A stretch of 64,000 nucleotides of DNA from Anaerolineae bacterium (GCA_030432295.1 JAUIHI010000031.1:1-64000); one strand, 5' to 3'; positions 42,337 through 51,779 are shown, counted from the stretch's first letter. Notes: generated by a model not told the origin, from the letters alone. Numbers and translations: made by a program.

Positions 42337-42648
42337 ATGGAAGCAGTGCTGGATCGTCACATTGAAGTTACATCGACTGTGCGGGGTGGACGCCCCCACA
42401 TCGCAGGGACCCGCATTTCGGTTGCGGATGTGGCCCTGATGCACCTGCGCCTCAATCACAGCCTTCCCGAAATCGTCGGGCGTTTTGACCTGTCGCCTGC
42501 TGATGTCTACGCGGCTATGGCCTGGTATTACGACCACCAGGCCGAGATCGACGCCGATATTGCCGCCGACGAAGCCTTTGCCGCCGCGTTTGAAGAGCAG
42601 CATCCGTCCCTGCTAAGGGCAAAGCTGGCGTCTCTCCAAAATGGCTGA
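42337..42648 (+). CDS. DUF433 antitoxin-like protein
   Basis: A 103-residue DUF433 protein: VRGGRPHIAGTRISVADVAL is the defining winged-helix-like motif, followed by LPEIVGRFDLSPADVYAAMAWYY. DUF433 proteins commonly pair with PIN-like DUF5615 proteins as toxin-antitoxin or related defence modules. The stop overlaps the start of the next gene by 8 bases, which is typical of such pairs. Confidence 0.88.
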   Translation: MEAVLDRHIEVTSTVRGGRPHIAGTRISVADVALMHLRLNHSLPEIVGRFDLSPADVYAAMAWYYDHQAEIDADIAADEAFAAAFEEQHPSLLRAKLASLQNG

Positions 42649-42976
42649 ACGTATACGCTTTCATTTGGACGAGCATATGGATTTGGATATCGCCAGGGCT
42701 TTGCGGCGGCAAGGCATTGACGTGACGACAACAATTGAAGCCAGATTACGTACGAAAAGCGATGCGGACCAGTGGGAATATGTCCAGCAAAGCGAACGGG
42801 TGATTGTGACCCACGACGCCGATTTTCTTCGGCTCTCGGCCAAAAACCCTTCCCATCCGGGCGTTGCCTATTGCCGGATGGGAAGTCGTTCTTTGGGTGA
42901 GATGATCCGCAGTTTGATGTTGATCTACGAAATTTTGACACCGGACGAGATGCGCGGCCGCGTTGAGTATCTGTAG
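42641..42976 (+). CDS. DUF5615 PIN-like toxin candidate
   Basis: A 111-residue PIN-like (Mut7-C) protein. Conserved acidic positions are visible in IRFHLDEHMD near the start and VIVTHDADFL in the middle; the last helices read GEMIRSLMLIYEILT. As the partner of the DUF433 protein it is probably a ribonuclease toxin, though nuclease activity is not proven for most members. The two genes overlap by 8 bases and form an isolated pair between metabolic genes. Confidence 0.88.
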   Translation: MAERIRFHLDEHMDLDIARALRRQGIDVTTTIEARLRTKSDADQWEYVQQSERVIVTHDADFLRLSAKNPSHPGVAYCRMGSRSLGEMIRSLMLIYEILTPDEMRGRVEYL

Positions 42977-43012
42977 TCTGCACAGAACCCCACTGTTTGG
43001 AGAAGTCACCTT

Positions 43013-44344
43013 ATGCCCCCCGTAACCCTGCAAGCCCCATCCAAACTCACCAGCGGCGTCATCGCGCCGCCACCGGCCTTTCACATTATGCTCAAACCCC
43101 GAGGCGCCATCTGCAACCTGGACTGCCACTACTGCTACTTTCTGAGCAAAGAGGCGATGTATCCGGGCAGCAAATTCCGTATGGACGAGGCGCTGCTGGA
43201 GGAGTATACGAAGCAGTACATTGCGGGCCAGCGGGTTCCCGAAGTGACCTTTGCCTGGCAGGGTGGTGAGCCGACGCTGATGGGGCTGGAATTTTTCCAG
43301 AAATCGGTGGAGTTCCAGCAGAAGCACAAGCGGCCAGGGATGCGGGTGGAGAATGCGCTGCAAACCAATGGCACGCTCCTGGACGACGACTGGGCTGCCT
43401 TCTTCGCCAAGAACGACTTCCTCATCGGCCTGAGTATGGACGGCCCGCAACATCTCCACGACGCCTACCGGGTGGACAAAGGCGGCGCGCCCACCTGGGA
43501 AAAAGTGATGCGGGCGGCCCGGCTGCTCCACAAGCACGGGGTGCGCTTCAACATTCTGACGACGGTCCACGCAGCCAACGCGCCCCATCCGGTGGAGGTC
43601 TACCGTTTCCTGCGCGACGAAGTGAAGACCGAATTTATGCAGTTCATCCCGATTGTGGAACGGGACAACGAGACCGGCTATCAGGAGGGGGACGACGTAA
43701 AGGACCGCTCGGTGAGTGCCGAGCAGTACGGCCAGTTTCTGATCGGCATCTTTGAGGAGTGGGTGCGCCGGGATGTGGGGAAGGTCTTTGTGCAGATATT
43801 CGATGTAGCACTGGCGGCCTACAGCGGCAACCGGCCCGGTCTCTGCATCTTCGAGGAGACCTGCGGATCAGCCCTGGCGATGGAGCACAACGGCGATCTC
43901 TTCTCCTGCGACCACTACGTGGAACCCAACTATCTGCTGGGCAACATCCAGGAGATTCCGCTGATCGAAATGGTCGGCTCTGCGGGTCAGCGCAAGTTTG
44001 GCACGGACAAACGGGACACTCTGCCCCAATACTGCCTGGACTGTGAAGTGAAGTTCGTCTGCAACGGCGGCTGTCCCAAGAACCGTTTCATCCTCACACC
44101 GGATGGCGAGCCGGGGCTGAATTACCTGTGCGCGGGCTACCGGGCCTTCTTCAACCACGTGCGCCCGTATATGAACTTTATGACCAACGAACTGAACAAT
44201 CGCCGCGCCCCAGCCAATATTATGGGCTATCTGGCCCAGCAGGACAAGCGATTGGAAGAGCTATTCAACCGCACCAACCGCAACGATCCCTGCCCCTGTG
44301 GCAGCGGCAAGAAGTTCAAGCAGTGCCACGGGCGGAATCGATAG
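43013..44344 (+). CDS. Anaerobic sulfatase-maturase-like radical SAM/SPASM protein with SEC-C tail
   Basis: Radical SAM enzyme of 443 residues. The 4Fe-4S motif CxxxCxxC is C34-C38-C41 in [11 protein letters not shown], and [23 protein letters not shown] and [15 protein letters not shown] are classic sulfatase-maturase segments. A SPASM domain follows with Cys residues in [34 protein letters not shown]. Such enzymes turn a sulfatase Cys or Ser into formylglycine, but no sulfatase is encoded in this window. The last 20 residues form a SEC-C zinc motif ([16 protein letters not shown]), an unusual addition. Confidence 0.9.
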   Translation: MPPVTLQAPSKLTSGVIAPPPAFHIMLKPRGAICNLDCHYCYFLSKEAMYPGSKFRMDEALLEEYTKQYIAGQRVPEVTFAWQGGEPTLMGLEFFQKSVEFQQKHKRPGMRVENALQTNGTLLDDDWAAFFAKNDFLIGLSMDGPQHLHDAYRVDKGGAPTWEKVMRAARLLHKHGVRFNILTTVHAANAPHPVEVYRFLRDEVKTEFMQFIPIVERDNETGYQEGDDVKDRSVSAEQYGQFLIGIFEEWVRRDVGKVFVQIFDVALAAYSGNRPGLCIFEETCGSALAMEHNGDLFSCDHYVEPNYLLGNIQEIPLIEMVGSAGQRKFGTDKRDTLPQYCLDCEVKFVCNGGCPKNRFILTPDGEPGLNYLCAGYRAFFNHVRPYMNFMTNELNNRRAPANIMGYLAQQDKRLEELFNRTNRNDPCPCGSGKKFKQCHGRNR

Positions 44345-44353
44345 AAAGTCCGA

Positions 44354-45715
44354 TCAGGCCAGTTCAATCGTTTTCCAATGGCCCGAACGGAAACGAATGA
44401 GATAGACAAAAGCCAGCCCGCCCAGATAGAGCAGCGCGCCGGCCCACGCACCGGCCAGCCCCGCGTCGAAGTGGTAGATGAGCAGCCAGACCAGCGGGAT
44501 AAACATTCCCCAGGCCATAATCGAGCGGGCGGCCATTGTGAATGTCGTGTCGCCCGCGCCGTTGAGCGCACCGGCCAGGACAATCCCCAGCGCGTCGAAG
44601 ACCTGATAGAAGGCGATCAGGCGCATGACAAAGACGCCCGCCTCGATGACCGACTGTTCCTGGCTGAAAATCCCCATCAGTCGCGCGGGCGCGATGAGAT
44701 AGCTCAGCCCGATCAGACCCATCCCCAACATTGCCAGCCCCACTGCCCGATAGGTCACCTTTTCCGCGATCTCCGGCTGTTTCGCTCCCAAATTCTGGGA
44801 GACCAGACTGGAAGTTGCCATACTGACCGCAATGCCGAAAGTAAACGAGACGCTGAGAAATTGCAGAGCGATCTGATTGGCGGCCAGAATGTCCGTGCCC
44901 AGCCGGGCCAGCAGGGCGAAGAAGGCGCTGAACGAGGCGATTTCGATGAAGTCACCTGCGCCCATTGGCAGCCCCACTTTGAGCACTGCTTTCAACTCCG
45001 CCCAGGATGCCAGCCTGAACCTACCCGTGCCAAATTCCTGGCGGCTGGAACGGGACCAGAGAATCCATGCGCTCAGAGCTGCGTTGATACCGTTGGCGAT
45101 GAGGGTGGCGTAGGCCGCACCAGCCACGCCCAGGGCCGGCGCGCCCAGATTGCCCAGAACCAGCATCCAGTCCAACAGAATGTTGCTGAGTACGGTAATC
45201 CAGGCCAGAATCATCGGCGTGCGGGAATTGCCCCGCCCCACCAGAAAGCCCCAGACTACCGCGCTGAACATCACCAGCGGAATCTCGAAGGCCCGGATGC
45301 TGAGATAGGTGGTGCCCATCTCTCGCACAGCGGGGCTGTCGCTGGGGGCTGCCACCGACATCAGCCCAGCGAAGAGGGAGGGAAGGAAGACAACCAGCAG
45401 ACTCAGCCACACAACCATATTCAGGCTGCGCCAGATGGCTGTGCCGATTCGTTCGGGCTGATCTGCGCCGTAGGCTCTGCCCACAAAGACGACTGTGCTG
45501 TTGGCCGCTCCCCGGAATAACATCAGAAGCGCAAAGAACATCACACTGGAAAGTCCCACCGATGCCAGGGCTTCGGTGCTGATCCGGGAGACGAAATAGG
45601 TATCCACCACACCCAACAGGGTCTGGGAGAGATTCTGTAGAACGAGTGGACTCGCCAGCAGCGCGATCTGGCGGGTCAGCCCGGAGCGTTGGCTGGCTTC
45701 CATGCGAATTTTCAT
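44354..45715 (-). CDS. MATE family efflux transporter
   Basis: Inner-membrane antiporter of 453 residues with 12 predicted helices in two halves. The first helix LASPLVLQNLSQTLLGVVDT and the loop GRAYGADQPERIGTAIWRS are MATE/DinF signatures; the second half repeats the pattern with LVSQNLGAKQPEIAEKVTYR. Members export drugs or metabolites in exchange for Na+ or H+. The ATG at 45715 has AGGG 8 bases upstream. A terminator of the preceding minus-strand gene lies just upstream, so it probably has its own promoter. Confidence 0.93.
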   Translation of the reverse strand: MKIRMEASQRSGLTRQIALLASPLVLQNLSQTLLGVVDTYFVSRISTEALASVGLSSVMFFALLMLFRGAANSTVVFVGRAYGADQPERIGTAIWRSLNMVVWLSLLVVFLPSLFAGLMSVAAPSDSPAVREMGTTYLSIRAFEIPLVMFSAVVWGFLVGRGNSRTPMILAWITVLSNILLDWMLVLGNLGAPALGVAGAAYATLIANGINAALSAWILWSRSSRQEFGTGRFRLASWAELKAVLKVGLPMGAGDFIEIASFSAFFALLARLGTDILAANQIALQFLSVSFTFGIAVSMATSSLVSQNLGAKQPEIAEKVTYRAVGLAMLGMGLIGLSYLIAPARLMGIFSQEQSVIEAGVFVMRLIAFYQVFDALGIVLAGALNGAGDTTFTMAARSIMAWGMFIPLVWLLIYHFDAGLAGAWAGALLYLGGLAFVYLIRFRSGHWKTIELA

Positions 45716-45786
45716 GCAAAATGCCCTATTGAGAAGTTTTTTGCAGCCGGGAAAAAGCCCAGCCACCTATTGTATCCTGTCAACAC

Positions 45787-45825
45787 AAAAAGGCCACAGG
45801 AGCGTTCTGCTCCTGTGGCCTTTTT
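45787..45825. terminator. Rho-independent terminator
   Basis: AAAAAGGCCACAGGAGC at 45787-45803 pairs perfectly with 45809-45825 around a 5-base loop. A- and T-tracts flank it. It ends the minus-strand coiled-coil gene at 45842 and separates it from the MATE gene. Confidence 0.85.
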
Positions 45826-45841
45826 GCGCGACTATACGCAA

Positions 45842-46309
45842 TCATGCAACATCTTCGCCATCAGCTTTTTCCACAGGAATATCCTGAGCGGCGTCGTCTT
45901 GCTTGGGTTGGCTGGCACGCTTTTTCTCCAAATCCTGGGTGAATTCCTGTAGCTCCTGGGCCACAGTCTGCAAACCTTTGGTCACGCCTTCTTTCAATTC
46001 TGCCGTGACTTGGCTGGTGCGCACTTTCTCCACCACTTTGCCTGCCTGTTCTTTCAACTCCTGGCCCTGCTCACTCTCATTGAACTGCTTGAGAATCGAC
46101 TCCACATTGTCCACCAGAGAGCGCAACCCCCGATTCAGGTCGGTCTCCAATTGGTGGCGCTGTTCGCTGTTCCAGGCGGCCCGCACAGCCTCTCCGAAGG
46201 ACTCGGCCAGCCGGTTCAGTTCGTCGCCGATGTCGTCCTTGTGGGTCTCTGGCTGCGGCGCTGAATCGTCGCCAGCGGTGCTTTCCGGGGATTTCTCTTC
46301 TTCGTTCAT
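45842..46309 (-). CDS. Acidic coiled-coil protein of unknown function
   Basis: Soluble protein of 155 residues, highly charged, with a disordered acidic head (NEEEKSPESTAGDDS), a long helical middle of about 90 residues with coiled-coil-like heptads (QHQLETDLNRGLRSL, KQFNESEQGQELKEQAGKVV, ELKEGVTKGLQTVAQELQEF) and an acidic tail. No family is recognised. The ATG at 46309 follows GGAGAAAACACA, a usable ribosome binding site. It lies between a large glycosyltransferase gene and its own terminator and appears monocistronic. Confidence 0.7.
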   Translation of the reverse strand: MNEEEKSPESTAGDDSAPQPETHKDDIGDELNRLAESFGEAVRAAWNSEQRHQLETDLNRGLRSLVDNVESILKQFNESEQGQELKEQAGKVVEKVRTSQVTAELKEGVTKGLQTVAQELQEFTQDLEKKRASQPKQDDAAQDIPVEKADGEDVA

Positions 46310-46395
46310 TGTGTTTTCTCCATCTGATTCTGGTTGGCAATTGTTCAAAACAGCATTCAATTCGCACTACGCACACCGGCTCAGATTGTCGCGGG

Positions 46396-49266
46396 CTAGG
46401 GAGAATCCAGCGCTATCGGGTATGTGTCGCCGATGATTTCGCCATTTACAACGACAGGCAGGCGCACACCGCTGCTCGGCTCATACAGGCCAATCAGCGC
46501 GGTCAATCCCGGCGTCCCAGAAGGAGAAGGGCTGAGAATGTGGGGATCGACAATAATCTCGCCCGGCGTCCAGGTGTTGCTGGGCGCGGCCGTCTGCTTG
46601 CGCCCCGGCACGCCGTCGTCCTGGGCCAGCCGATTCCCTGCGCTGTCGTTGAGGTGGACGAAAACGTTGTGGGGGGGCAAGAGCGTCTGCTCCACCCGCC
46701 AGTAGAGCGTCAGTTCCAGCGTCCCACCCTCAGCCGCGGCAGTGTCGTAGCCGAGGAGGGTGGCGTGGGAACCAAAGAGCGCAGGTTGTTCCAACGGGTG
46801 TTGGGGCTGGGGCGCTTCAAAGGAGACCGCCCGGCGTACAATCGGCAGCGCGGACAAAGCCACGGGAACGCTCTTTGCGCCGGTCTCCGGGTCGCGCAGA
46901 CCCGCCACCAGACGGTATTCCCCTGGCGACAGAGACGCTGGCAGATAGAAGGAGACAGGCAACCGCATTTGACTTCCCAGCGGCCAGCTTGCCACGGGGA
47001 AATCGGGCAGGGGCCAGCCTTCCCACCCGGCCACCCCGTCGCCGTTGCTGTCCAGCAGACTGACGTAGAGTTCCCAGGCGGTGGAAGGGGGCTGATCCAC
47101 TTGCACGAAGAGGCTCAGATTCATCTGCGCACCAGCCAGGGTTGGCACAGCCGAGTCAAAGCCGGACGCGCCCAGAAAGTCGATGCCGTCCCGTGTCACT
47201 GGCTCAGGCAAGGCCATTTGCATGGGCAGACGCAGGCTGGGCAAAGGCGTTGCAGGCGGGTCAATTTGCAGACTGCCGATCCTCGCCACATCGGACAGGC
47301 CCTGGGCGTCAGAGACCGGATAGAGCCAGTCGTCCTCAGCGGGACCGACGCCCAACGCCAGATGATAGAATCCTGGGGGTAGACCGGGTGGAATCAGCAG
47401 GCCAACCCGATCCAATCCGGCCCGATCCAACCCAACCCGATCAGCGACGGGCGGCCAATCGCCCAAGGGCGAATAGTCCCGCTGTGCCCAGATTCGGTTT
47501 TCGTCGTCTTCCAGGCGCAGGGTCACACGCAGGGCCTGGGCCGGGAGTGCATCCCAGCCCAACGCCACAGCCAACACAGCATTGGCAGAGGGCAGAGTAT
47601 CCGCGCCCATCCCCGCTGAGCGCAACTGGACAGCCGCAAAGTCCGCCGATGAATCAGCCGCGGTCGGAATGTCCGCCCGCGCCCAAGCGCTGAGCCGTGT
47701 AGTTGGGCTGTACCAGCGGTTCTCAAAATTGACCGTTGCTTTCCCATTGGAAGAAGGGCTTGTCGAGCGCAAATAGGCTTCGATCTCCCCTTCCAGTATC
47801 CCTCCCAGAGAGAGATGGGCGGGAAACCAGAGTTTGCCCTGTTCCAGTGCCCTGTCAATAGCGGTTTGCACCGAGCCATCCCAGGCCGTGGACGGGGTGA
47901 GCAACGGCCACGGCCCGTACAATCCGCTTTCCCCCCAAACCGGCGCATAGGCCCGCCAGTAGCCCACCTGCCAGGGGAAGACGGCCAGGACAGTATCCGT
48001 ATCGCTGCCCTGCTGCACAGTCTGCCGGATGAGGGGTCGATAGTCGTCGTCGGTGTAGCGGGGCACAGTATAGAAACTCCAGACACCCACGCTGGCCCCT
48101 ATCAGCAGCCCAGCCAGAACGGCCGCGACGCCTCCCCGCGCCCAGGCCAGATGCGTCTGCATCAGATCATCCAGCCAGAGGGCCAGCAGCAGCAGAAAAT
48201 AGGGCAGCACAAAGAGCAGAACCCGCTCGCCGCCAACGGGGAAGAAGGGCAGGCGCAGGTTGAGAAGGAAACCCGCGGCGAAGGGGAGGAGAAGAAGGCT
48301 GGCGAGTAGGGATTGGGGATTGGAGATTGGAGATTGGAGATTGGGGATTGGGAAGTGACGATTAGTTGATACCCGCAAAATCAGGAGAAGCAGGAGCACA
48401 ATCAGCGCCAGCCAGTGGACATTGGCGAGCCAGGGCAGGTCGGGCGGGATGTGGCCGACGGTGAAGGCGGTCAGGTGATGCAGGGTGTAGGCGGCCAGCC
48501 CCAGTGGGCGGTCTGCATCCTCCACAATCTTCTGGCTGACGTAGGGAACGAGCTGAGGCACAGCGTAGAGCAGCCAGGGCAGATAGGCCAGGGCGACGGC
48601 GATCCAGGCGGCAGCCAAGGGCAGGAGTCGGCGTAGCTGGCGGCGGAAATGCCAGAGCGCCCACAGGCCGTGGCAGAGGGGCAGAAGGGCCGCGTAGTAT
48701 TCGGTGTAGAGGAGAGCCGTCGTCGCGGCCGCATAGCCTGCCCAATCCCATCGACTGGATCCTATGCCCGCCCCTCGCCCCTCACCCGTCGCCAACCGCC
48801 AAAAGAAGCCGGTACTCACTATCCCCAGGAGCATCTCCAACCCGTACATGCGCACTTCCTGGCTGTAGAAGATGTGGATGGGGCTGAGTGCCAGCAGAAG
48901 CAGCGCCAAAAGCGCCGCCCGCTGTCGGGCAGGGTAGAAAAGCCGAGCCAACCACCAGATCGCGGGCAGCGAGAGCAGACCGATCAGCACAGAAAAGGAA
49001 CGCAGAAACAGGGGAGAAGCCGAACCGAAGCTGTTCAGCCAGAGATGGAGCAGCGCGTAGTAGAGAGGTGGGTGGATGTCCTGGGCGGTCAGGCGGGCCA
49101 TCTGCCCCAGAGATTCGGTGGCAAAATAGACCGAATAGCCCTCATCCCACCAGAGAGGCTGCCACTCCAAACGGAGCAGACGCAGGCCGAGTCCGATGGC
49201 GCAGAGCAGAAGAGGCAGCCAACGGTTGTAGTGGTATTGGGGATTGGATATTGGGTGTTTCGTCAC
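46396..49266 (-). CDS. GT39/ArnT-like membrane glycosyltransferase with large C-terminal region
   Basis: Membrane protein of 956 residues. The first 400 or so residues hold 10-12 helices with the GT-C signature WWDEGYSVYFATESL after helix 1 and IHPPLYYALLHLW, where the Asp-Glu pair is the catalytic motif of lipid-linked-sugar glycosyltransferases. The C-terminal 450 residues are extracytoplasmic and contain two or more beta-rich segments with SPGEYRLVAGLRDPETG and PPGFYHLALGVG. A six-unit GATTGGR heptamer array lies inside the gene, in a loop between helices, translating as IPNLQSPISNPQS. It probably modifies cell-surface proteins or glycans. Confidence 0.85.
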   Translation of the reverse strand: MTKHPISNPQYHYNRWLPLLLCAIGLGLRLLRLEWQPLWWDEGYSVYFATESLGQMARLTAQDIHPPLYYALLHLWLNSFGSASPLFLRSFSVLIGLLSLPAIWWLARLFYPARQRAALLALLLLALSPIHIFYSQEVRMYGLEMLLGIVSTGFFWRLATGEGRGAGIGSSRWDWAGYAAATTALLYTEYYAALLPLCHGLWALWHFRRQLRRLLPLAAAWIAVALAYLPWLLYAVPQLVPYVSQKIVEDADRPLGLAAYTLHHLTAFTVGHIPPDLPWLANVHWLALIVLLLLLILRVSTNRHFPIPNLQSPISNPQSLLASLLLLPFAAGFLLNLRLPFFPVGGERVLLFVLPYFLLLLALWLDDLMQTHLAWARGGVAAVLAGLLIGASVGVWSFYTVPRYTDDDYRPLIRQTVQQGSDTDTVLAVFPWQVGYWRAYAPVWGESGLYGPWPLLTPSTAWDGSVQTAIDRALEQGKLWFPAHLSLGGILEGEIEAYLRSTSPSSNGKATVNFENRWYSPTTRLSAWARADIPTAADSSADFAAVQLRSAGMGADTLPSANAVLAVALGWDALPAQALRVTLRLEDDENRIWAQRDYSPLGDWPPVADRVGLDRAGLDRVGLLIPPGLPPGFYHLALGVGPAEDDWLYPVSDAQGLSDVARIGSLQIDPPATPLPSLRLPMQMALPEPVTRDGIDFLGASGFDSAVPTLAGAQMNLSLFVQVDQPPSTAWELYVSLLDSNGDGVAGWEGWPLPDFPVASWPLGSQMRLPVSFYLPASLSPGEYRLVAGLRDPETGAKSVPVALSALPIVRRAVSFEAPQPQHPLEQPALFGSHATLLGYDTAAAEGGTLELTLYWRVEQTLLPPHNVFVHLNDSAGNRLAQDDGVPGRKQTAAPSNTWTPGEIIVDPHILSPSPSGTPGLTALIGLYEPSSGVRLPVVVNGEIIGDTYPIALDSP
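48311..48352. repeat. Heptanucleotide tandem repeat (GATTGGR x6) inside a coding sequence
   Basis: Six contiguous heptamers, three ending in A and three in G, span exactly 42 bases, so the reading frame of the glycosyltransferase gene is kept. Array sizes not divisible by three units would shift the frame. Confidence 0.9.
49235..49255. repeat. Heptanucleotide tandem repeat (three units) at a gene start
   Basis: TATTGGG-GATTGGA-TATTGGG lies at codons 4-12 of the same glycosyltransferase gene, translating as PISNPQY on the minus strand. Confidence 0.75.
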
Positions 49267-49388
49267 GGGTGATCCAGAGGGGAAGCCACCAGCAAACAGC
49301 GATCAGTGCGGGTATACCGTCACAGATCACTGCCTGCTGTTGGCTGTTCACTATTTGTTTGTCTCAACCACAGTACCCAATACCGACC

Positions 49389-50339
49389 TTAGGGTACAAC
49401 CCAGCGGGGAAGGAAGATTCGGATATCGCCAGAAGCGGCGTAATCCCAGGCATCGGCAACCTGATTGCCGCCCATATCGGTCACGAACGCCCGGTAGTTA
49501 CCCACAGGGCCGCCGGGAATCTCCAATTTCGCATTGTAGATAAACTCGCTGGCCAAGCCCGGATCACCGTGACGGAAAGTCGGTATATCCTCAAAAATTG
49601 TTTCGCTGCGCCCCTGGGGACCCTCGACAACCAGCTTGTAGCCGCCGACGCCGCCGCCATCTGGACAACGCTGCTTACACAGGGTTCCGTAGAAGGTGAT
49701 CAACGGGCTGCTATTGCTCCGCGGCTCAACGTAATCCCCTTTTTGCAGGGTGAAAACAGGCGCGGGGACCGGCGTCGGCTCTGCCGGGGCCGGTGTGGCC
49801 GTGGGCGCGGGTGGTACGGTCGGCGGCGGCGCGGGGATGTCCGCGGCTATGGCTACCCCATCCACAGAGCCGCTGGTGTCCACCAGAAAATCGGCAATCC
49901 AGACGTTCTGCCCATTGAGACAACAAAGCTGCCACCAATCCCCCGCTGGATTTTTGCCCACAATCTCGAACTCAGCCCCCCGTTCCAATGTGCCAGCCAG
50001 CGCGTAATTGGTCCCCGGCCCGGTGCGCACATTGGCCTGGGCATTGGTAATCACCGCTTTGGCCTGCTGCGGCGCGGGTGTATCCGTGGCTGTGGGTTCA
50101 GCCACCGGCGCTTCGGTCGCGGGCACTTCCGCGGCCGGTGCTGCATTGGCCGGCTCCGGCGTGAAGGTGGCTGTTTCTGCAGCCGCCACAGGTTGGGGTG
50201 CAGCTTGCAGAGGGGTGGGCGTGAAGGTGGGCCGGGGGGTGCGGGTGGGCAGTGCAACTACCTCCGGCTCCTCTGGTCCACAGCCAGCCAACGCAAATAA
50301 TAGGACAAAAAGAAAAATATATATACTCGAAATCTTCAT
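49389..50339 (-). CDS. Lipoprotein with bacterial SH3 domain
   Basis: Exported lipid-anchored protein of 316 residues. Signal peptide with lipobox LAGC (Cys20), a Thr/Pro/Ala-rich linker to about residue 90, then a bacterial SH3 (SH3b) domain with NVRTGPGTNYALAGTLERGA and GDWWQLCCLNGQNVWIADFL. A second Pro-rich linker leads to a C-terminal domain with YGTLCKQRCPDGGG. SH3b domains bind cell-wall peptides. It is followed upstream by a longer paralogue; both carry a vicinal Cys-Cys in the SH3b domain. Confidence 0.85.
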   Translation of the reverse strand: MKISSIYIFLFVLLFALAGCGPEEPEVVALPTRTPRPTFTPTPLQAAPQPVAAAETATFTPEPANAAPAAEVPATEAPVAEPTATDTPAPQQAKAVITNAQANVRTGPGTNYALAGTLERGAEFEIVGKNPAGDWWQLCCLNGQNVWIADFLVDTSGSVDGVAIAADIPAPPPTVPPAPTATPAPAEPTPVPAPVFTLQKGDYVEPRSNSSPLITFYGTLCKQRCPDGGGVGGYKLVVEGPQGRSETIFEDIPTFRHGDPGLASEFIYNAKLEIPGGPVGNYRAFVTDMGGNQVADAWDYAASGDIRIFLPRWVVP

Positions 50340-50390
50340 GCTATCTCCTGTTCTCCGGTCTTCTCACAGCCCTTGCCACATCGACCCAAA

Positions 50391-51566
50391 TCAGCGTATT
50401 CGACGCCAGGCAATGTAGACCTCCCGATTGGGATTGTTTGGGTCTGTAGAGAAGAAGACCGGCTCGGAAAGTGGATTGCCCGCGCCATCTTTAACCCAGA
50501 CCTTCCACGTGCCTGTACCTATCAATTGGTGTGGCGTAAGCGTCGCCGTCGCGCTGGGATAGGAGGGGCGGGGTGGATTGTAGGGTAAATACTCGTATTT
50601 GTAGTTATAGGGTTTACGATTGCCCGCACCTCTGCTGGCAGTCCAATGAAACTTCGCTTCCGGGTCGGAAGGCGCCGGGACCTTCGAATCAAAGCTGGGC
50701 AATTCCTCATTCGTATTGGGTCGATCAAAGAATACATCCGGTGCCCGGCTGTCCGCATATTGAACTTCCAAAAAATAGCCGGGCGCAGGGTCGTTCCTGA
50801 GATCATAAGCAACAACGTTGTCCGGACCAGTATAGAGAAAAACCCAAATTGTCAGAAATGGGTTGTTGCTGGGAAAAAAGAGCGGTCCCTCGGCCCGTTG
50901 AAAAGGAAAGATGTAAGGCGTCGGCGTCGGCGTCTCGGTCGGTGTCATCGTAAAGGTGGGGGTCGGCGCGGGTTCTGCCGCCACCAGTTCCACCTGAGAA
51001 ACGTCGTTGACTGCACGCAGATGGGTAGCCGCCACCCACACATTTTGACCATTGACACAACAGATTCGATACCAATCCCCCTGGGTATTCTTGCCCGTAA
51101 TCGCCACAGGGATGTTGGGTCCCAACTGGGCAAAGAAGGGATAGTTCACACCCGGCCCCACACGCATACTCACAAAGCCAGAATCGACAATCACAAAAGG
51201 CGTAGGCGTATACGTGGGCGTGGGAATCGGCGTTCCCGTGGGCTGGGGGGTGTCGGTGGCCGTGGGCGGAATCGGTGTAAAAGTAAAAGTGCTGGTGGGC
51301 GCAGGCGGAAATATCAGATTCGGCGTCACATTCGGCGGCAGAATAATCACACCGGGCGTGCCCTCGCTGCCGGGGGTGATCACAATCAACGGCTCCAGGA
51401 AATCGGGCGTGGGCGTAAATGTGGGCACAGGCTGGCGTGTGGAAATCGGTGTAGAAACCACAAGAGCCTGTTCCGCCAGGCTGAGGGACGAGCAGCCCAG
51501 CAGCAGCAGCAACCACACAGCCCCAGGGATCAGCCATAGACGAAGGCGCGCGCCCACTGATGTCAT
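50391..51566 (-). CDS. Lipoprotein with bacterial SH3 domain, paralogue
   Basis: Exported protein of about 391 residues. A signal helix LWLIPGAVWLLLLLGC ends in a lipobox; a Thr/Pro-rich linker follows, then an SH3b domain with SMRVGPGVNYPFFAQLGPN and GDWYRICCVNGQNVWVAATH. The C-terminal domain of about 170 residues (FLTIWVFLYTGPDNVVAYD, GYFLEVQYADSR) has no family I recognise. The start is uncertain: ATG at 51566 gives a normal signal peptide, ATG at 51599 adds 11 residues. It lies 51 bases ahead of its paralogue on the same strand, so the two are probably co-transcribed. Confidence 0.8.
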   Translation of the reverse strand: MTSVGARLRLWLIPGAVWLLLLLGCSSLSLAEQALVVSTPISTRQPVPTFTPTPDFLEPLIVITPGSEGTPGVIILPPNVTPNLIFPPAPTSTFTFTPIPPTATDTPQPTGTPIPTPTYTPTPFVIVDSGFVSMRVGPGVNYPFFAQLGPNIPVAITGKNTQGDWYRICCVNGQNVWVAATHLRAVNDVSQVELVAAEPAPTPTFTMTPTETPTPTPYIFPFQRAEGPLFFPSNNPFLTIWVFLYTGPDNVVAYDLRNDPAPGYFLEVQYADSRAPDVFFDRPNTNEELPSFDSKVPAPSDPEAKFHWTASRGAGNRKPYNYKYEYLPYNPPRPSYPSATATLTPHQLIGTGTWKVWVKDGAGNPLSEPVFFSTDPNNPNREVYIAWRRIR

Positions 51567-51750
51567 TTCAGATTGTTGGCTTTGTGGTAATTCACGCATC
51601 GGCCACAAGAGAAGGATAGAAGAGTATTGGAAAGACTGTCGGATAGAGTATAGCACGAAGAGAGAAACTCATCACAACAGACCGGGCCGCGCATTCCAAA
51701 TTGGGTTCGGCAGCCCTGTGAATGTAAAGAGATTTTCTAGGGGGTTAAAT

Positions 51751-51779
51751 TTGTCTTTCCCGGCTTTCCCCGGTATACT
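51751..51779 (+). promoter_or_regulatory. Sigma-70-type promoter of the L9 gene
   Basis: TTGTCT at 51751-51756 and TATACT at 51774-51779 are 17 bases apart. The predicted start near 51786 leaves a leader of about 39 bases before the ATG. Confidence 0.65.

Noticed and set aside
48311-48352. Heptamer array as a CRISPR array
   Set aside because: Units are contiguous 7-mers without spacers and lie inside an open gene; no cas genes occur in the window.
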